A DNA stretch of 64,000 nt from an uncultured Pelagibacteraceae bacterium (GTDB taxonomy: Bacteria > Pseudomonadota > Alphaproteobacteria > Pelagibacterales > Pelagibacteraceae): contig CACPLG010000001.1 of NCBI GenBank assembly GCA_902634775.1, forward strand, positions 62,001-126,000, in the 5' to 3' direction. Below, piece after piece: positions 39,384 to 48,039 of this stretch; within the stretch, counting starts at the first letter, position 1, and each line of letters begins with the position of its first letter. A program made the translations under genes and the position numbers. The notes beneath the pieces are model-generated. The model had not been told where the DNA came from. It did not search any database and saw nothing but the letters and a program-made list of their open reading frames with translations.

Positions 39384-40550
39384 TTAGGCACTTCTATACA
39401 ACTTAGTCATGACGAATTCTTTATGACCTAGTGCTTCAGCACAAGTTAGTCTCCCATTTGCAACTTTAATAGTAGATCTAATTAATTCATCACCAGCTTG
39501 ATCAAGATTCATTTCTCTTGATAATATTTTTGAAACATCGACATCAATATGTTCGCTCATAGTTTTCGCTGTTAATGGATTAGCTGTAAGTTTAATCACG
39601 GGCTCAATGGGATTGCCAATTATATTTCCTTGACCGGTCGGAAATAAATGAATGTTAAAACCCCCAGCAGCTTGAAGAGTAACACATTCAGCAGCAGCTG
39701 ATGATGTATCCATAAAATATAATCCTTTTCCTTTAGTTGGTTCCTCAGCTGGTTCTAATACATCTATAAATTTTCTTGAACCTATTTTTTGAAAATTTCC
39801 AAAAGCTTTTTCTTCAATTGTTGTAAGTCCTCCAGCAATATTTCCAGCTGTTGGTTGACTTTCTGACAAATCATTTGTTGCTTCCTTTAATATAAAATCG
39901 TTGTATGAACTCCAAGTTTTCATAAATTTATCTTGTGCTTCTTTTGTTTTACCTCTTTTTGCGCACACAGTTTCGGCTCCAGTTAATTCTGACGTTTCAC
40001 CAAAACATAAGTGTACTCCAAGTGGCTCGAGTTTATCCATTAAGTTTCCGACTGTAGGATTAGATGCAAGTCCTGATGTTGTATCTGACTCTCCACATTT
40101 CACTGATATCCACAAATCACTTATGGGACATTCCTCTCTTTGTTTTTCAGATGCCCACATTGAAAATTCTTGAGCTTTTTTTGAAACTTTTGCAATTGTG
40201 TCGATATCCCCAACACCCTCTATACTAAAACCTTCAACTGGCTTTCCAGTCTTAGCAATCGCATCAACAATTCTTTTTGTCCATTTAGGCTCAATACCAA
40301 TTACAATTACAGCAGCTACGTTTGGATTACGTCCCGTTCCAATCATTGTTCTAAAGTGAAGTTCTAAGTCCGCACCAAATTGTAATCTACCATAGGAGTG
40401 TGGAAGTGCAATTGTCCCCTTAATATTATTGGCCACCGCTTCAGCACATGCATTCGAAATATCATCTACTGGAAGAATAATCACGTGATTTCTCGTTCCC
40501 GCTCTACCGTTTTCTCTTTTAAAACCTAAAAAACTTTTTGGAATTTGCAT
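39384..40550 (-). CDS. suyB: UxaA-family hydrolyase, probable (2R)-sulfolactate sulfo-lyase large subunit
   Basis: [56 protein letters not shown]; split from the SAF-domain subunit as in SuyAB; next to xsc. Confidence 0.8.
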   Translation of the reverse strand: MQIPKSFLGFKRENGRAGTRNHVIILPVDDISNACAEAVANNIKGTIALPHSYGRLQFGADLELHFRTMIGTGRNPNVAAVIVIGIEPKWTKRIVDAIAKTGKPVEGFSIEGVGDIDTIAKVSKKAQEFSMWASEKQREECPISDLWISVKCGESDTTSGLASNPTVGNLMDKLEPLGVHLCFGETSELTGAETVCAKRGKTKEAQDKFMKTWSSYNDFILKEATNDLSESQPTAGNIAGGLTTIEEKAFGNFQKIGSRKFIDVLEPAEEPTKGKGLYFMDTSSAAAECVTLQAAGGFNIHLFPTGQGNIIGNPIEPVIKLTANPLTAKTMSEHIDVDVSKILSREMNLDQAGDELIRSTIKVANGRLTCAEALGHKEFVMTKLYRSA

Positions 40551-40551
40551 A

Positions 40552-40839
40552 TTACCACTTTTTTGTTTTTACGTTATGAACGTGAACATGGTCGCCTTTT
40601 TTTATAGACTTAATTACCTTACCTATATCATGTCCATACTTAATTATAGTGTCACCCTCCTTAAGATCTTCTAATGCTATTTTGTGACCTAGGGGTATTT
40701 CTGCCTCGGATTTTACTTTAGATGAGGAGTCGTCTTCCATTATCCAACATCCACAGTCTTGGCCCTTTGATACTTTTTCTATAACAATTACGCCAACATT
40801 GTCTTTTTTATCGTGAATAATTATATCTGTTTTAGCCAT
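40552..40839 (-). CDS. suyA: SAF-domain protein, probable sulfolactate sulfo-lyase small subunit
   Basis: [45 protein letters not shown]. Confidence 0.8.
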   Translation of the reverse strand: MAKTDIIIHDKKDNVGVIVIEKVSKGQDCGCWIMEDDSSSKVKSEAEIPLGHKIALEDLKEGDTIIKYGHDIGKVIKSIKKGDHVHVHNVKTKKW

Positions 40840-40848
40840 TGAGACGAT

Positions 40849-40872
40849 TTCTTAGTAGAAACTTGCTAAGAA
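40849..40872. promoter_or_regulatory. inverted repeat between suyA and xsc, candidate operator
   Basis: TTCTTAG-N10-CTAAGAA, perfect 7-bp arms in the 80-nt divergent intergenic region. Confidence 0.45.
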
Positions 40873-40919
40873 TTTATATATTAATCATGCGATTGCAAAC
40901 AAAATTGTAGAGAATTTTT

Positions 40920-42701
40920 ATGACCAAAATGACCACAGAAGAAGCTTTTATCAAAGTACTTCAAATGCATGGAGTTGAACACGCATTTGGAATTATTGGT
41001 TCTGCTTTTATGCCGATTTCAGATTTATTTCCAAAAGCTGGAATAACTTTTTGGGATGTTGCCCACGAAACCAATGGAGGATTAATAGCAGATGGTTACA
41101 CTCGAGCAACTGGAAAAATGTCAATGGTTATCGCTCAAAATGGTCCGGGCATCACAGGTCTAGTTACACCTATTAAAACAGCTTATTGGAACCACACACC
41201 TTTATTACTCGTAACACCTCAAGCTGCAAACAAAACAATGGGTCAGGGTGGTTTTCAAGAAGTAGAACAAATGAATTTATTTAAAGACATGGTCTGTTAT
41301 CAAGAGGAGGTAAGAGATCCGTCTAGAATGGCTGAAGTTTTAAATAGAGTAATTGAAAAAGCTTTCAGAGGATCTGCACCAGCACAAATAAATGTTCCTA
41401 GAGACTATTGGACACAAGTTATAGATATAGAGCTTCCTCCCATCGTAAGATTTGAAAGACAAGGTGGTGGAAAGGATGCAATTGAAAGAGCTTCAAGTTT
41501 ATTATCAAAAGCAAAATTTCCTGTAATTCTATCAGGTGCAGGAGTTGTTATTGGTGGAGCGATAGAAGAATGCAAAAAATTAGCAGAGAAATTAGATGCA
41601 CCAGTTTGTAATGGTTATCAACACAATGATAGTTTTCCTGGAAGCCATCCACTTGCTGTTGGACCTTTAGGTTACAATGGTTCAAAAGCAGCTATGGAAC
41701 TTATTTCAATGGCCGACGTTGTTTTAGCATTAGGAACAAGATTAAATCCCTTTTCTACTTTACCAGGTTATGGAATCGACTATTGGCCTAAAAACGCAAC
41801 AATAATTCAAGTTGATATGAACCCAGATAGAATAGGTTTAACTAAAAAAGTTACAGTAGGAATATGTGGTGATGCTAAACAGGTTGCCCAACAAATTTTA
41901 GATAAACTTTCATCTGATGCTGGTAATTCGGGTCGAGATGAGAGAAAAAATTTAATTCACAAAACTAAATCTGCTTGGCTACAAACTTTAGCTGGACTAG
42001 ATCATGAAGAAGATGATCCAGGAACAGTCTGGAATAAAGAAGCAAGAGAAAGAGATAAAGATAGAATGTCTCCAAGACAAGCATGGAGAGCGATACAGGA
42101 CGCACTGCCCAAAGATGCAATAATTTCGAGTGACATCGGAAACAATTGTGCAATAGGAAATGCTTATCCAACTTTTGAAAATGGGCGAAAATATTTAGCA
42201 CCAGGTTTATTTGGACCTTGCGGTTACGGATTTCCAGCAATCTTAGGTGCAAAAATTGGATGCCCAGATACACCTGTAATTGGTTTTGCTGGTGACGGTG
42301 CATTTGGAATAAGTATGAATGAAATGAGTTCATGCGCTAGGGAAGAATGGCCAGCTATTACTATGGTTATATTTAGAAACTATCAATGGGGAGCTGAAAA
42401 AAGAAACTCTATTTTGTGGTTTGACGATAACTTTGTTGGTACAGAGCTAGATCCAGAATTAAGTTACGCAAAAGTTGCTAATGCATGTGGTCTTAAAGGA
42501 GTTACTTGTAAAACAATGGAAGAAACTACTAAAGCGATCAAACAATCTTGTGAAGACCAAAAAAAAGGTATTACCACTTTCATAGAGATTATTTTAAACC
42601 AAGAATTAGGTGAGCCATTTAGAAGAGACGCAATGAAAAAACCAGTTGAGGTTGCTGGAATTAAGAAAAATGATATGAAGCCTCAAAAGTCTTTAATATA
42701 G
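40920..42701 (+). CDS. xsc: sulfoacetaldehyde acetyltransferase
   Basis: MTTEEAFIKVLQMHGVEHAFGIIGSAFMPISDLFPKAGITFWDVAHE; TPP motif GDGAFGISMNEMSSCAREEWPAITMVIFRN. Confidence 0.92.
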   Translation: MTKMTTEEAFIKVLQMHGVEHAFGIIGSAFMPISDLFPKAGITFWDVAHETNGGLIADGYTRATGKMSMVIAQNGPGITGLVTPIKTAYWNHTPLLLVTPQAANKTMGQGGFQEVEQMNLFKDMVCYQEEVRDPSRMAEVLNRVIEKAFRGSAPAQINVPRDYWTQVIDIELPPIVRFERQGGGKDAIERASSLLSKAKFPVILSGAGVVIGGAIEECKKLAEKLDAPVCNGYQHNDSFPGSHPLAVGPLGYNGSKAAMELISMADVVLALGTRLNPFSTLPGYGIDYWPKNATIIQVDMNPDRIGLTKKVTVGICGDAKQVAQQILDKLSSDAGNSGRDERKNLIHKTKSAWLQTLAGLDHEEDDPGTVWNKEARERDKDRMSPRQAWRAIQDALPKDAIISSDIGNNCAIGNAYPTFENGRKYLAPGLFGPCGYGFPAILGAKIGCPDTPVIGFAGDGAFGISMNEMSSCAREEWPAITMVIFRNYQWGAEKRNSILWFDDNFVGTELDPELSYAKVANACGLKGVTCKTMEETTKAIKQSCEDQKKGITTFIEIILNQELGEPFRRDAMKKPVEVAGIKKNDMKPQKSLI

Positions 42702-42720
42702 TTTTTTAAATAACTCAATA

Positions 42721-43689
42721 ATGTTAGATTTTTGTATAATAGGATCTGGTATCTCTGGTTCAACAATTGCTTATCATTTAAAAAAAAAATATTCAATCAA
42801 CGTTCACGATAAAGCAAGAGGTGTTGGTGGCAGAAGTTCTTTTAAGCGATATAAAGGTAAAATAGGTTTTGATCATGGTCTTCAATATTTATCTCCAAGA
42901 TCAAAGGAATTTAAATCTTTTACCGATAAACTTATTAAAAAAAAGGTTCTCAAACATTGGAGAGGTAATCATGAATTTTTAAATCAGAAGGTCAAAAGAG
43001 ACAAAAAACATGTCAAATTAATTGGTGTCAAAGGAAATAACGATATAAGTAAATTTTTGCTTAAAAATATTAATTGTAATTTTCAATCAGAACTATCTGA
43101 AATAAAAAGACAAAAAGATTATTGGTATCTTAAATTTAAAGATAATAAGCATATTTATTCAAAAAATTTAATCTTATCAATTCCTTTTCCACAAGCAAAA
43201 AAACTTTCATCTAAGTTTGTCAAAACAAAACTTTTTAAAAATAAGGTTATAATGAATTCAAGTCTAACAGTTTTATTAATGACCAATAAAACAGCACTAA
43301 AAGCGAGCAGTTTTTTTACCAATGACAAAGTTTTAGGTTGGGTTTCTAAAGAAAATTCAAAAAAAAGATTTAAATATAATAAAGACTTATGGGTACTTCA
43401 AAGTACCTTTGAGTATGGAAAAAAACACACTGATAACTACAGAAATAAAAAAAAATTTTACACAAATGTTTTAATTAATAAGTTTAAAAAACTAACAAAA
43501 ATTAAAATCAGAAAGACGTATTTTACCCACATACATGGATGGAAATATTCCTCTAATTCAAAACCTTTAAATGTGCAAAGTTATTGGGATAAAAAAATTG
43601 GTCTCGGTATTTGTGGTGACTGGTTTGGTGGCCCAAGGTTGGAAAATGGATGGTTGAGTGCTAAGGATCTTTTTAAGAAGATTAATTAA
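42721..43689 (+). CDS. FAD/NAD(P)-dependent amine-oxidase/renalase-like protein
   Basis: CIIGSGISGSTIAYHLKKKY; KARGVGGRSSFKR; C-terminal GLGICGDWFGGPRLENGWLSAKDL. Confidence 0.85.
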   Translation: MLDFCIIGSGISGSTIAYHLKKKYSINVHDKARGVGGRSSFKRYKGKIGFDHGLQYLSPRSKEFKSFTDKLIKKKVLKHWRGNHEFLNQKVKRDKKHVKLIGVKGNNDISKFLLKNINCNFQSELSEIKRQKDYWYLKFKDNKHIYSKNLILSIPFPQAKKLSSKFVKTKLFKNKVIMNSSLTVLLMTNKTALKASSFFTNDKVLGWVSKENSKKRFKYNKDLWVLQSTFEYGKKHTDNYRNKKKFYTNVLINKFKKLTKIKIRKTYFTHIHGWKYSSNSKPLNVQSYWDKKIGLGICGDWFGGPRLENGWLSAKDLFKKIN

Positions 43690-43691
43690 AA

Positions 43692-44414
43692 TCATTCCCA
43701 ATCAAATCTTGGAAATGATTTAAAAACTTTTAAAATTCCTTCTGACCATTCATTTGTCATTGTTGAGAATTCTTTATCATTTAGATTTAAACATTTTTGA
43801 GAAGCAATTTTTAATTGATCTTTTTTATACACCACAAAGTCAATTGGTGGACCAACAGTTAAATCACTTTTTAAAGTTGAATCCATAGAAATTAGTGCAC
43901 ATCTTGAAGCATCTCCCAACTTCACATCTGGCGTTATAACTCTATCTAAAATAGGTTTTCCATATTTAACCTCTCCAATTACTAAATAAGGTTTGCTGTC
44001 TGCTGGCTTTATGTAATTTCCTTGTGGGTATACCAAAAATAATTCCATGGGCTGACCTTTAATCTGGCCACCAACAATAAAAGTTGAACCCAGCAATACT
44101 GTGTCTGTATTCATTCCTTTTGGAGAGGAATGTTTTAGGTTTAAAGACCCAACATATTTTGCAATTTGATCAAAATCTTCACATGAATTAAGATTTTTCC
44201 CTCCAGAATTATCTTTAAGATCTTTTTCTATAGATTTATAAACTGCTTGTGACGTTCCAAGATTTCCCGAAGTTACTATTAATATAGTCCTATCACCAAC
44301 ATCATATGTGAACATTTTTGAATAAATATTTACGTCGTCAAAACCAGCATTAGTTCGACTATCTGATGCAACAATTATGCCCTCTTTTGTTTTAATTCCT
44401 ATGCAGTAAGTCAT
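43692..44414 (-). CDS. Anbu-type proteasome-like peptidase
   Basis: MTYCIGIKTKEGIIVASDSRTNAGFDDVNIYSKMF...LGSTFIVGGQIKG...LVIGEVKYGKPILDRVI. Confidence 0.88.
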   Translation of the reverse strand: MTYCIGIKTKEGIIVASDSRTNAGFDDVNIYSKMFTYDVGDRTILIVTSGNLGTSQAVYKSIEKDLKDNSGGKNLNSCEDFDQIAKYVGSLNLKHSSPKGMNTDTVLLGSTFIVGGQIKGQPMELFLVYPQGNYIKPADSKPYLVIGEVKYGKPILDRVITPDVKLGDASRCALISMDSTLKSDLTVGPPIDFVVYKKDQLKIASQKCLNLNDKEFSTMTNEWSEGILKVFKSFPRFDWE

Positions 44415-44525
44415 ATAGCTATATGTATTATTTAATTAAACGATGTATTTATAATCGATTTATATCATATCTGATATATCTAAAATGCATTTGCATATTA
44501 GGATTAACTATTAAAAGCTATTAAA

Positions 44526-45971
44526 ATGGTCAATAAATTGTGGAAAAATTATAATGCTAAATATGCTTACGATGGATATTTTACGGAAGATAATAAGCTT
44601 CGCAAACATGCAACAATTATTTCTAATATTCTTGAAAGATACGGAAAAGAAAAACTTCAAGAAATAGAAAAAAATTGCCAAAGTACTATAAGTGCAAGAG
44701 GTATTAATTTTAGAGTATACGCTGCAAATAATAGAGCAGAAGAAAAAAAATGGCCTCTTGATATAATACCAAGAATTATTCCAAGAACTCAATGGAATAA
44801 AGTTTCAAGGGGATTACAGCAAAGAGTAAAAGCTCTAAATTTATTTATCGATGATGTTTACAACCAGAAAAAAATATTTAAGGACAATGTTATCCCTAAA
44901 GAGATAATATTTAAATCACCTTACTATGTTAAAGAATGTGAGGGGTTTTCACCAAAATATAAAGCATGGTCAAATATTTCAGGAGTAGATTTAATAAGAA
45001 ACAAATCTGGTGATTATTTAGTTCTTGAAGATAACTTAAGAGTTCCCTCAGGTGTATCTTATATGCTTGAGAACAGAATGGTAATGAGAGATGTTTTTCC
45101 TGAATTATTTACAAGATACAAAGTTGCATCCATAAATATTTATACAAATAAATTATTTAATTGTATGAAAGAGTGTATTCCAAAAAAAACAAAAGACCCC
45201 CATATGGTTGTTTTAACACCAGGTATTTATAATTCTGCGTACTTTGAACATTCATATTTAGCAGAACAAATGGGTATTGCCTTAGTAGAAGGAAAAGATC
45301 TTTTTGTTGATAATGATATAGTTTACATGAAGACTGTTAAAGGTCCTTTAAGAGTTGATTGTATTTATAGACGTTTGGATGATACTTTTTTGGATCCAAA
45401 AGCATTCTATAAAGGGTCAGTTATAGGTGTTCCTGGTTTATTCAAAGCTTGGAGAAAAGGAAACGTTGGAATTTTAAATGCCATAGGAACTGGTGTTGCA
45501 GATGATAAGGTTGTTTATTCATACGTCAATAAAATGATAGTTTATTATTTAGGAGAACAGCCAATTTTAAATCAAGTTGAAACTTATTTGTGTCATGACA
45601 AGACTCAAATGGATTATGTAATAGAGAACATATCAAAATTAGTAGTAAAACCTGCAAATGCATCTGGTGGATATGGAATAATGATTGGTCCAAAGGCACC
45701 TCAAAAAGAAAGAGAAGAAGTAATTGCAAAAATTAAAAAAAATCCAAGAGAATTTATAGCTCAACCTTTGGAAATTTTATCTACTGCCCCAACAATTACT
45801 AAAAATGATATTGAACCAAGGCATCTTGACCTAAGACCATTTGTACTTAGTGGAAAATCTACATATGTAACAACTGGCGGCTTGACAAGAGTAGCATTAA
45901 GAAAAGGCAGTACAATTGTAAATAGCTCACAAGGCGGCGGTTCCAAAGATACTTTAATTGTTGATATCTAA
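44526..45971 (+). CDS. circularly permuted ATP-grasp protein (DUF404/DUF407 type)
   Basis: DNLRVPSGVSYMLENR; VVLTPGIYNSAYFEHSYLA; VVKPANASGGYGIMIGP; HLDLRPFVLSG. Confidence 0.92.
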   Translation: MVNKLWKNYNAKYAYDGYFTEDNKLRKHATIISNILERYGKEKLQEIEKNCQSTISARGINFRVYAANNRAEEKKWPLDIIPRIIPRTQWNKVSRGLQQRVKALNLFIDDVYNQKKIFKDNVIPKEIIFKSPYYVKECEGFSPKYKAWSNISGVDLIRNKSGDYLVLEDNLRVPSGVSYMLENRMVMRDVFPELFTRYKVASINIYTNKLFNCMKECIPKKTKDPHMVVLTPGIYNSAYFEHSYLAEQMGIALVEGKDLFVDNDIVYMKTVKGPLRVDCIYRRLDDTFLDPKAFYKGSVIGVPGLFKAWRKGNVGILNAIGTGVADDKVVYSYVNKMIVYYLGEQPILNQVETYLCHDKTQMDYVIENISKLVVKPANASGGYGIMIGPKAPQKEREEVIAKIKKNPREFIAQPLEILSTAPTITKNDIEPRHLDLRPFVLSGKSTYVTTGGLTRVALRKGSTIVNSSQGGGSKDTLIVDI

Positions 45972-46006
45972 ATTTAAGTAAATAAATTCTTAATCATAAA
46001 TATTAC

Positions 46007-46801
46007 ATGATTTCAAAAATAGTTATATTTACTGATTTAGATGGAACCTTATTACACAATGAAACATTTAAATTTGAAAATATAAGACAATATATAAAAA
46101 ATTTACTGTCTAAAAACATATCAATAATCCCTAACTCAAGTAAAACAAAAGCTGAGATTTATAATTTTTGTCACGAGCTAGAGGAGGAAATTCCTTTTAT
46201 TGTTGAAAATGGTGCAGCTATATACAAAATGAATTTAGTTAACTCAGATTTTCCGGAGAAAATAATACTTAGTAGGGATAAAGATGAAATATTAAATGTA
46301 TTCTTTAAAAAAATCCCTAAAGAATTAATCTCAAAATGTAGGTTTGTTTTAAAACTTAAAAAAGATGAACAGCTTAAAATTTTTGGTTTATCTGAGAAAC
46401 AGCTTAGTTATGCATCTGACAGAGAATTTTCAGTGCCCCTTATATTTAAAGGTAACAAGGTAGAAAAAAATAATTTATTTAGATTAGTTTCTAATATGGG
46501 TTTAACAATGCAAGAGGGTGGTCGTGTTATCAATCTTTCTGACAAAGTGAGCAAGTCATCTGCAATGAAAAAAGTAAGTAGAATTTTTGAGAAAACTGAA
46601 AAACAAGAATTAAAAATAATAGGAATTGGAGATAATTTCAATGACTTAGATATGCTTAAAAGTAGTGACATAGCATGTTTGGTTTTTAATGAAAAATTTA
46701 AGTTAGATACTTTGAATATAAATAATTGTTTAGTTTCTAAAAAGCCCGCTCCAGAGGGGTGGGAAGAAGTTGTCAAAATGGCGCTGGAAAAAATTCAATA
46801 A
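46007..46801 (+). CDS. HAD-IIB phosphatase, mannosyl/glucosyl-3-phosphoglycerate phosphatase-like
   Basis: FTDLDGTLL; IPNSSKTKAEI; PFIVENGAAIY; GIGDNFNDLDML; next to gpgS. Confidence 0.85.
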   Translation: MISKIVIFTDLDGTLLHNETFKFENIRQYIKNLLSKNISIIPNSSKTKAEIYNFCHELEEEIPFIVENGAAIYKMNLVNSDFPEKIILSRDKDEILNVFFKKIPKELISKCRFVLKLKKDEQLKIFGLSEKQLSYASDREFSVPLIFKGNKVEKNNLFRLVSNMGLTMQEGGRVINLSDKVSKSSAMKKVSRIFEKTEKQELKIIGIGDNFNDLDMLKSSDIACLVFNEKFKLDTLNINNCLVSKKPAPEGWEEVVKMALEKIQ

Positions 46802-46818
46802 TGTTATTAAACTAAAAT

Positions 46819-48039
46819 ATGGGTGATTTTTCTCAAAACGGTATAGTTTCTACTCTTCATGATTTTAAGACTAAATCTACTGATGAAATTGAAAAAGAAT
46901 TATTAGAATTTTCGAAAGAAAGAAAAATGGAATTGATATTACCATGCCTTTACTCAGAATTAGAAGGAGAAGCCCTACCAAAAATTGTCAGTGAAATAAG
47001 TAAAACAAAATATTTAAATCATATTATTATTGGCCTGGATAAAGCAAACAAAAATCAGGCAAAAGATGCATGGAAATTTTTTAAAAAACTTAAAACTGAT
47101 TTTACTATTTTATGGAATGATGGGCCAAAACTTAAAAAGTTAGATGAAGAACTAAAAGAAAAAAGTTTAGCACCAAATCAACCGGGCAAAGGTAGAAATG
47201 TTTGGTATTGTCTTGGGATGTCAATTGCAAGAGACACTGCTAGATCGGTTGCTTTACATGATTGTGATATAAAAACTTACGATAGAAGAATGCTTGCAAA
47301 ACTTTTTTACCCAGTAGTAAATCCAGTTTTTAACTTTGAATTTTGTAAAGGATACTATCCAAGAATAGCTAATGAAAAAATGAATGGAAGAGTAGCTAGA
47401 TTACTTGTTGCGCCCTTACTAATAGCTTTAGAGAAAACTATCGGTAACAGCAGTTATTTACAATTTATGAAGTCTTTTAAATATCCTTTATCAGGTGAAT
47501 TTTCATTTAGACGGAACGTTCTTCCAGAATTAAGAATTTCTTCGGATTGGGGTATCGAGGTAGGAGTTCTATCTGAAATGCAAAGAAATTTTTCTCCGAA
47601 TAACATTTGTCAGGTTGATTTAGCAGACGCCTATGATCATAAACATCAAGACCTATCTTTGAATGATGAAACAAAAGGTCTATCTAAAATGTCAATTGAT
47701 ATTATTAAAACATTTATTAAAAAACTAGCAACCCAGGGTAATTCATTTAGTCGAGAGACTTTCAGATCTTTAAAAGCAACTTATTATAGAAGCGCTTTAG
47801 ATATGATAGATATATATAGAAGTGATGCAACTATGAATGGGTTAAAATTCGACTCACACACTGAGGAGGAAGCAGTTGAATTGTTTGCTATTAATATAAT
47901 GAAAGCAGGAGATGATTTTTATGTAAATCCAATGGATACACCATTTATACCAACATGGAGTAGAGTTAAAAGTGCTATACCAGATTTTCTTAACAAATTA
48001 AAAAAAGCTGTTAGTGAAGATAACAAAGACAACTCTTAA
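46819..48039 (+). CDS. gpgS: glucosyl-3-phosphoglycerate synthase
   Basis: IIIGLDKANKNQAKDAWKFF; PGKGRNVWYCLGMSIA; ALHDCDIKTYDRRML; YPLSGEFSFRR; SDWGIEVGVL. Confidence 0.88.
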   Translation: MGDFSQNGIVSTLHDFKTKSTDEIEKELLEFSKERKMELILPCLYSELEGEALPKIVSEISKTKYLNHIIIGLDKANKNQAKDAWKFFKKLKTDFTILWNDGPKLKKLDEELKEKSLAPNQPGKGRNVWYCLGMSIARDTARSVALHDCDIKTYDRRMLAKLFYPVVNPVFNFEFCKGYYPRIANEKMNGRVARLLVAPLLIALEKTIGNSSYLQFMKSFKYPLSGEFSFRRNVLPELRISSDWGIEVGVLSEMQRNFSPNNICQVDLADAYDHKHQDLSLNDETKGLSKMSIDIIKTFIKKLATQGNSFSRETFRSLKATYYRSALDMIDIYRSDATMNGLKFDSHTEEEAVELFAINIMKAGDDFYVNPMDTPFIPTWSRVKSAIPDFLNKLKKAVSEDNKDNS

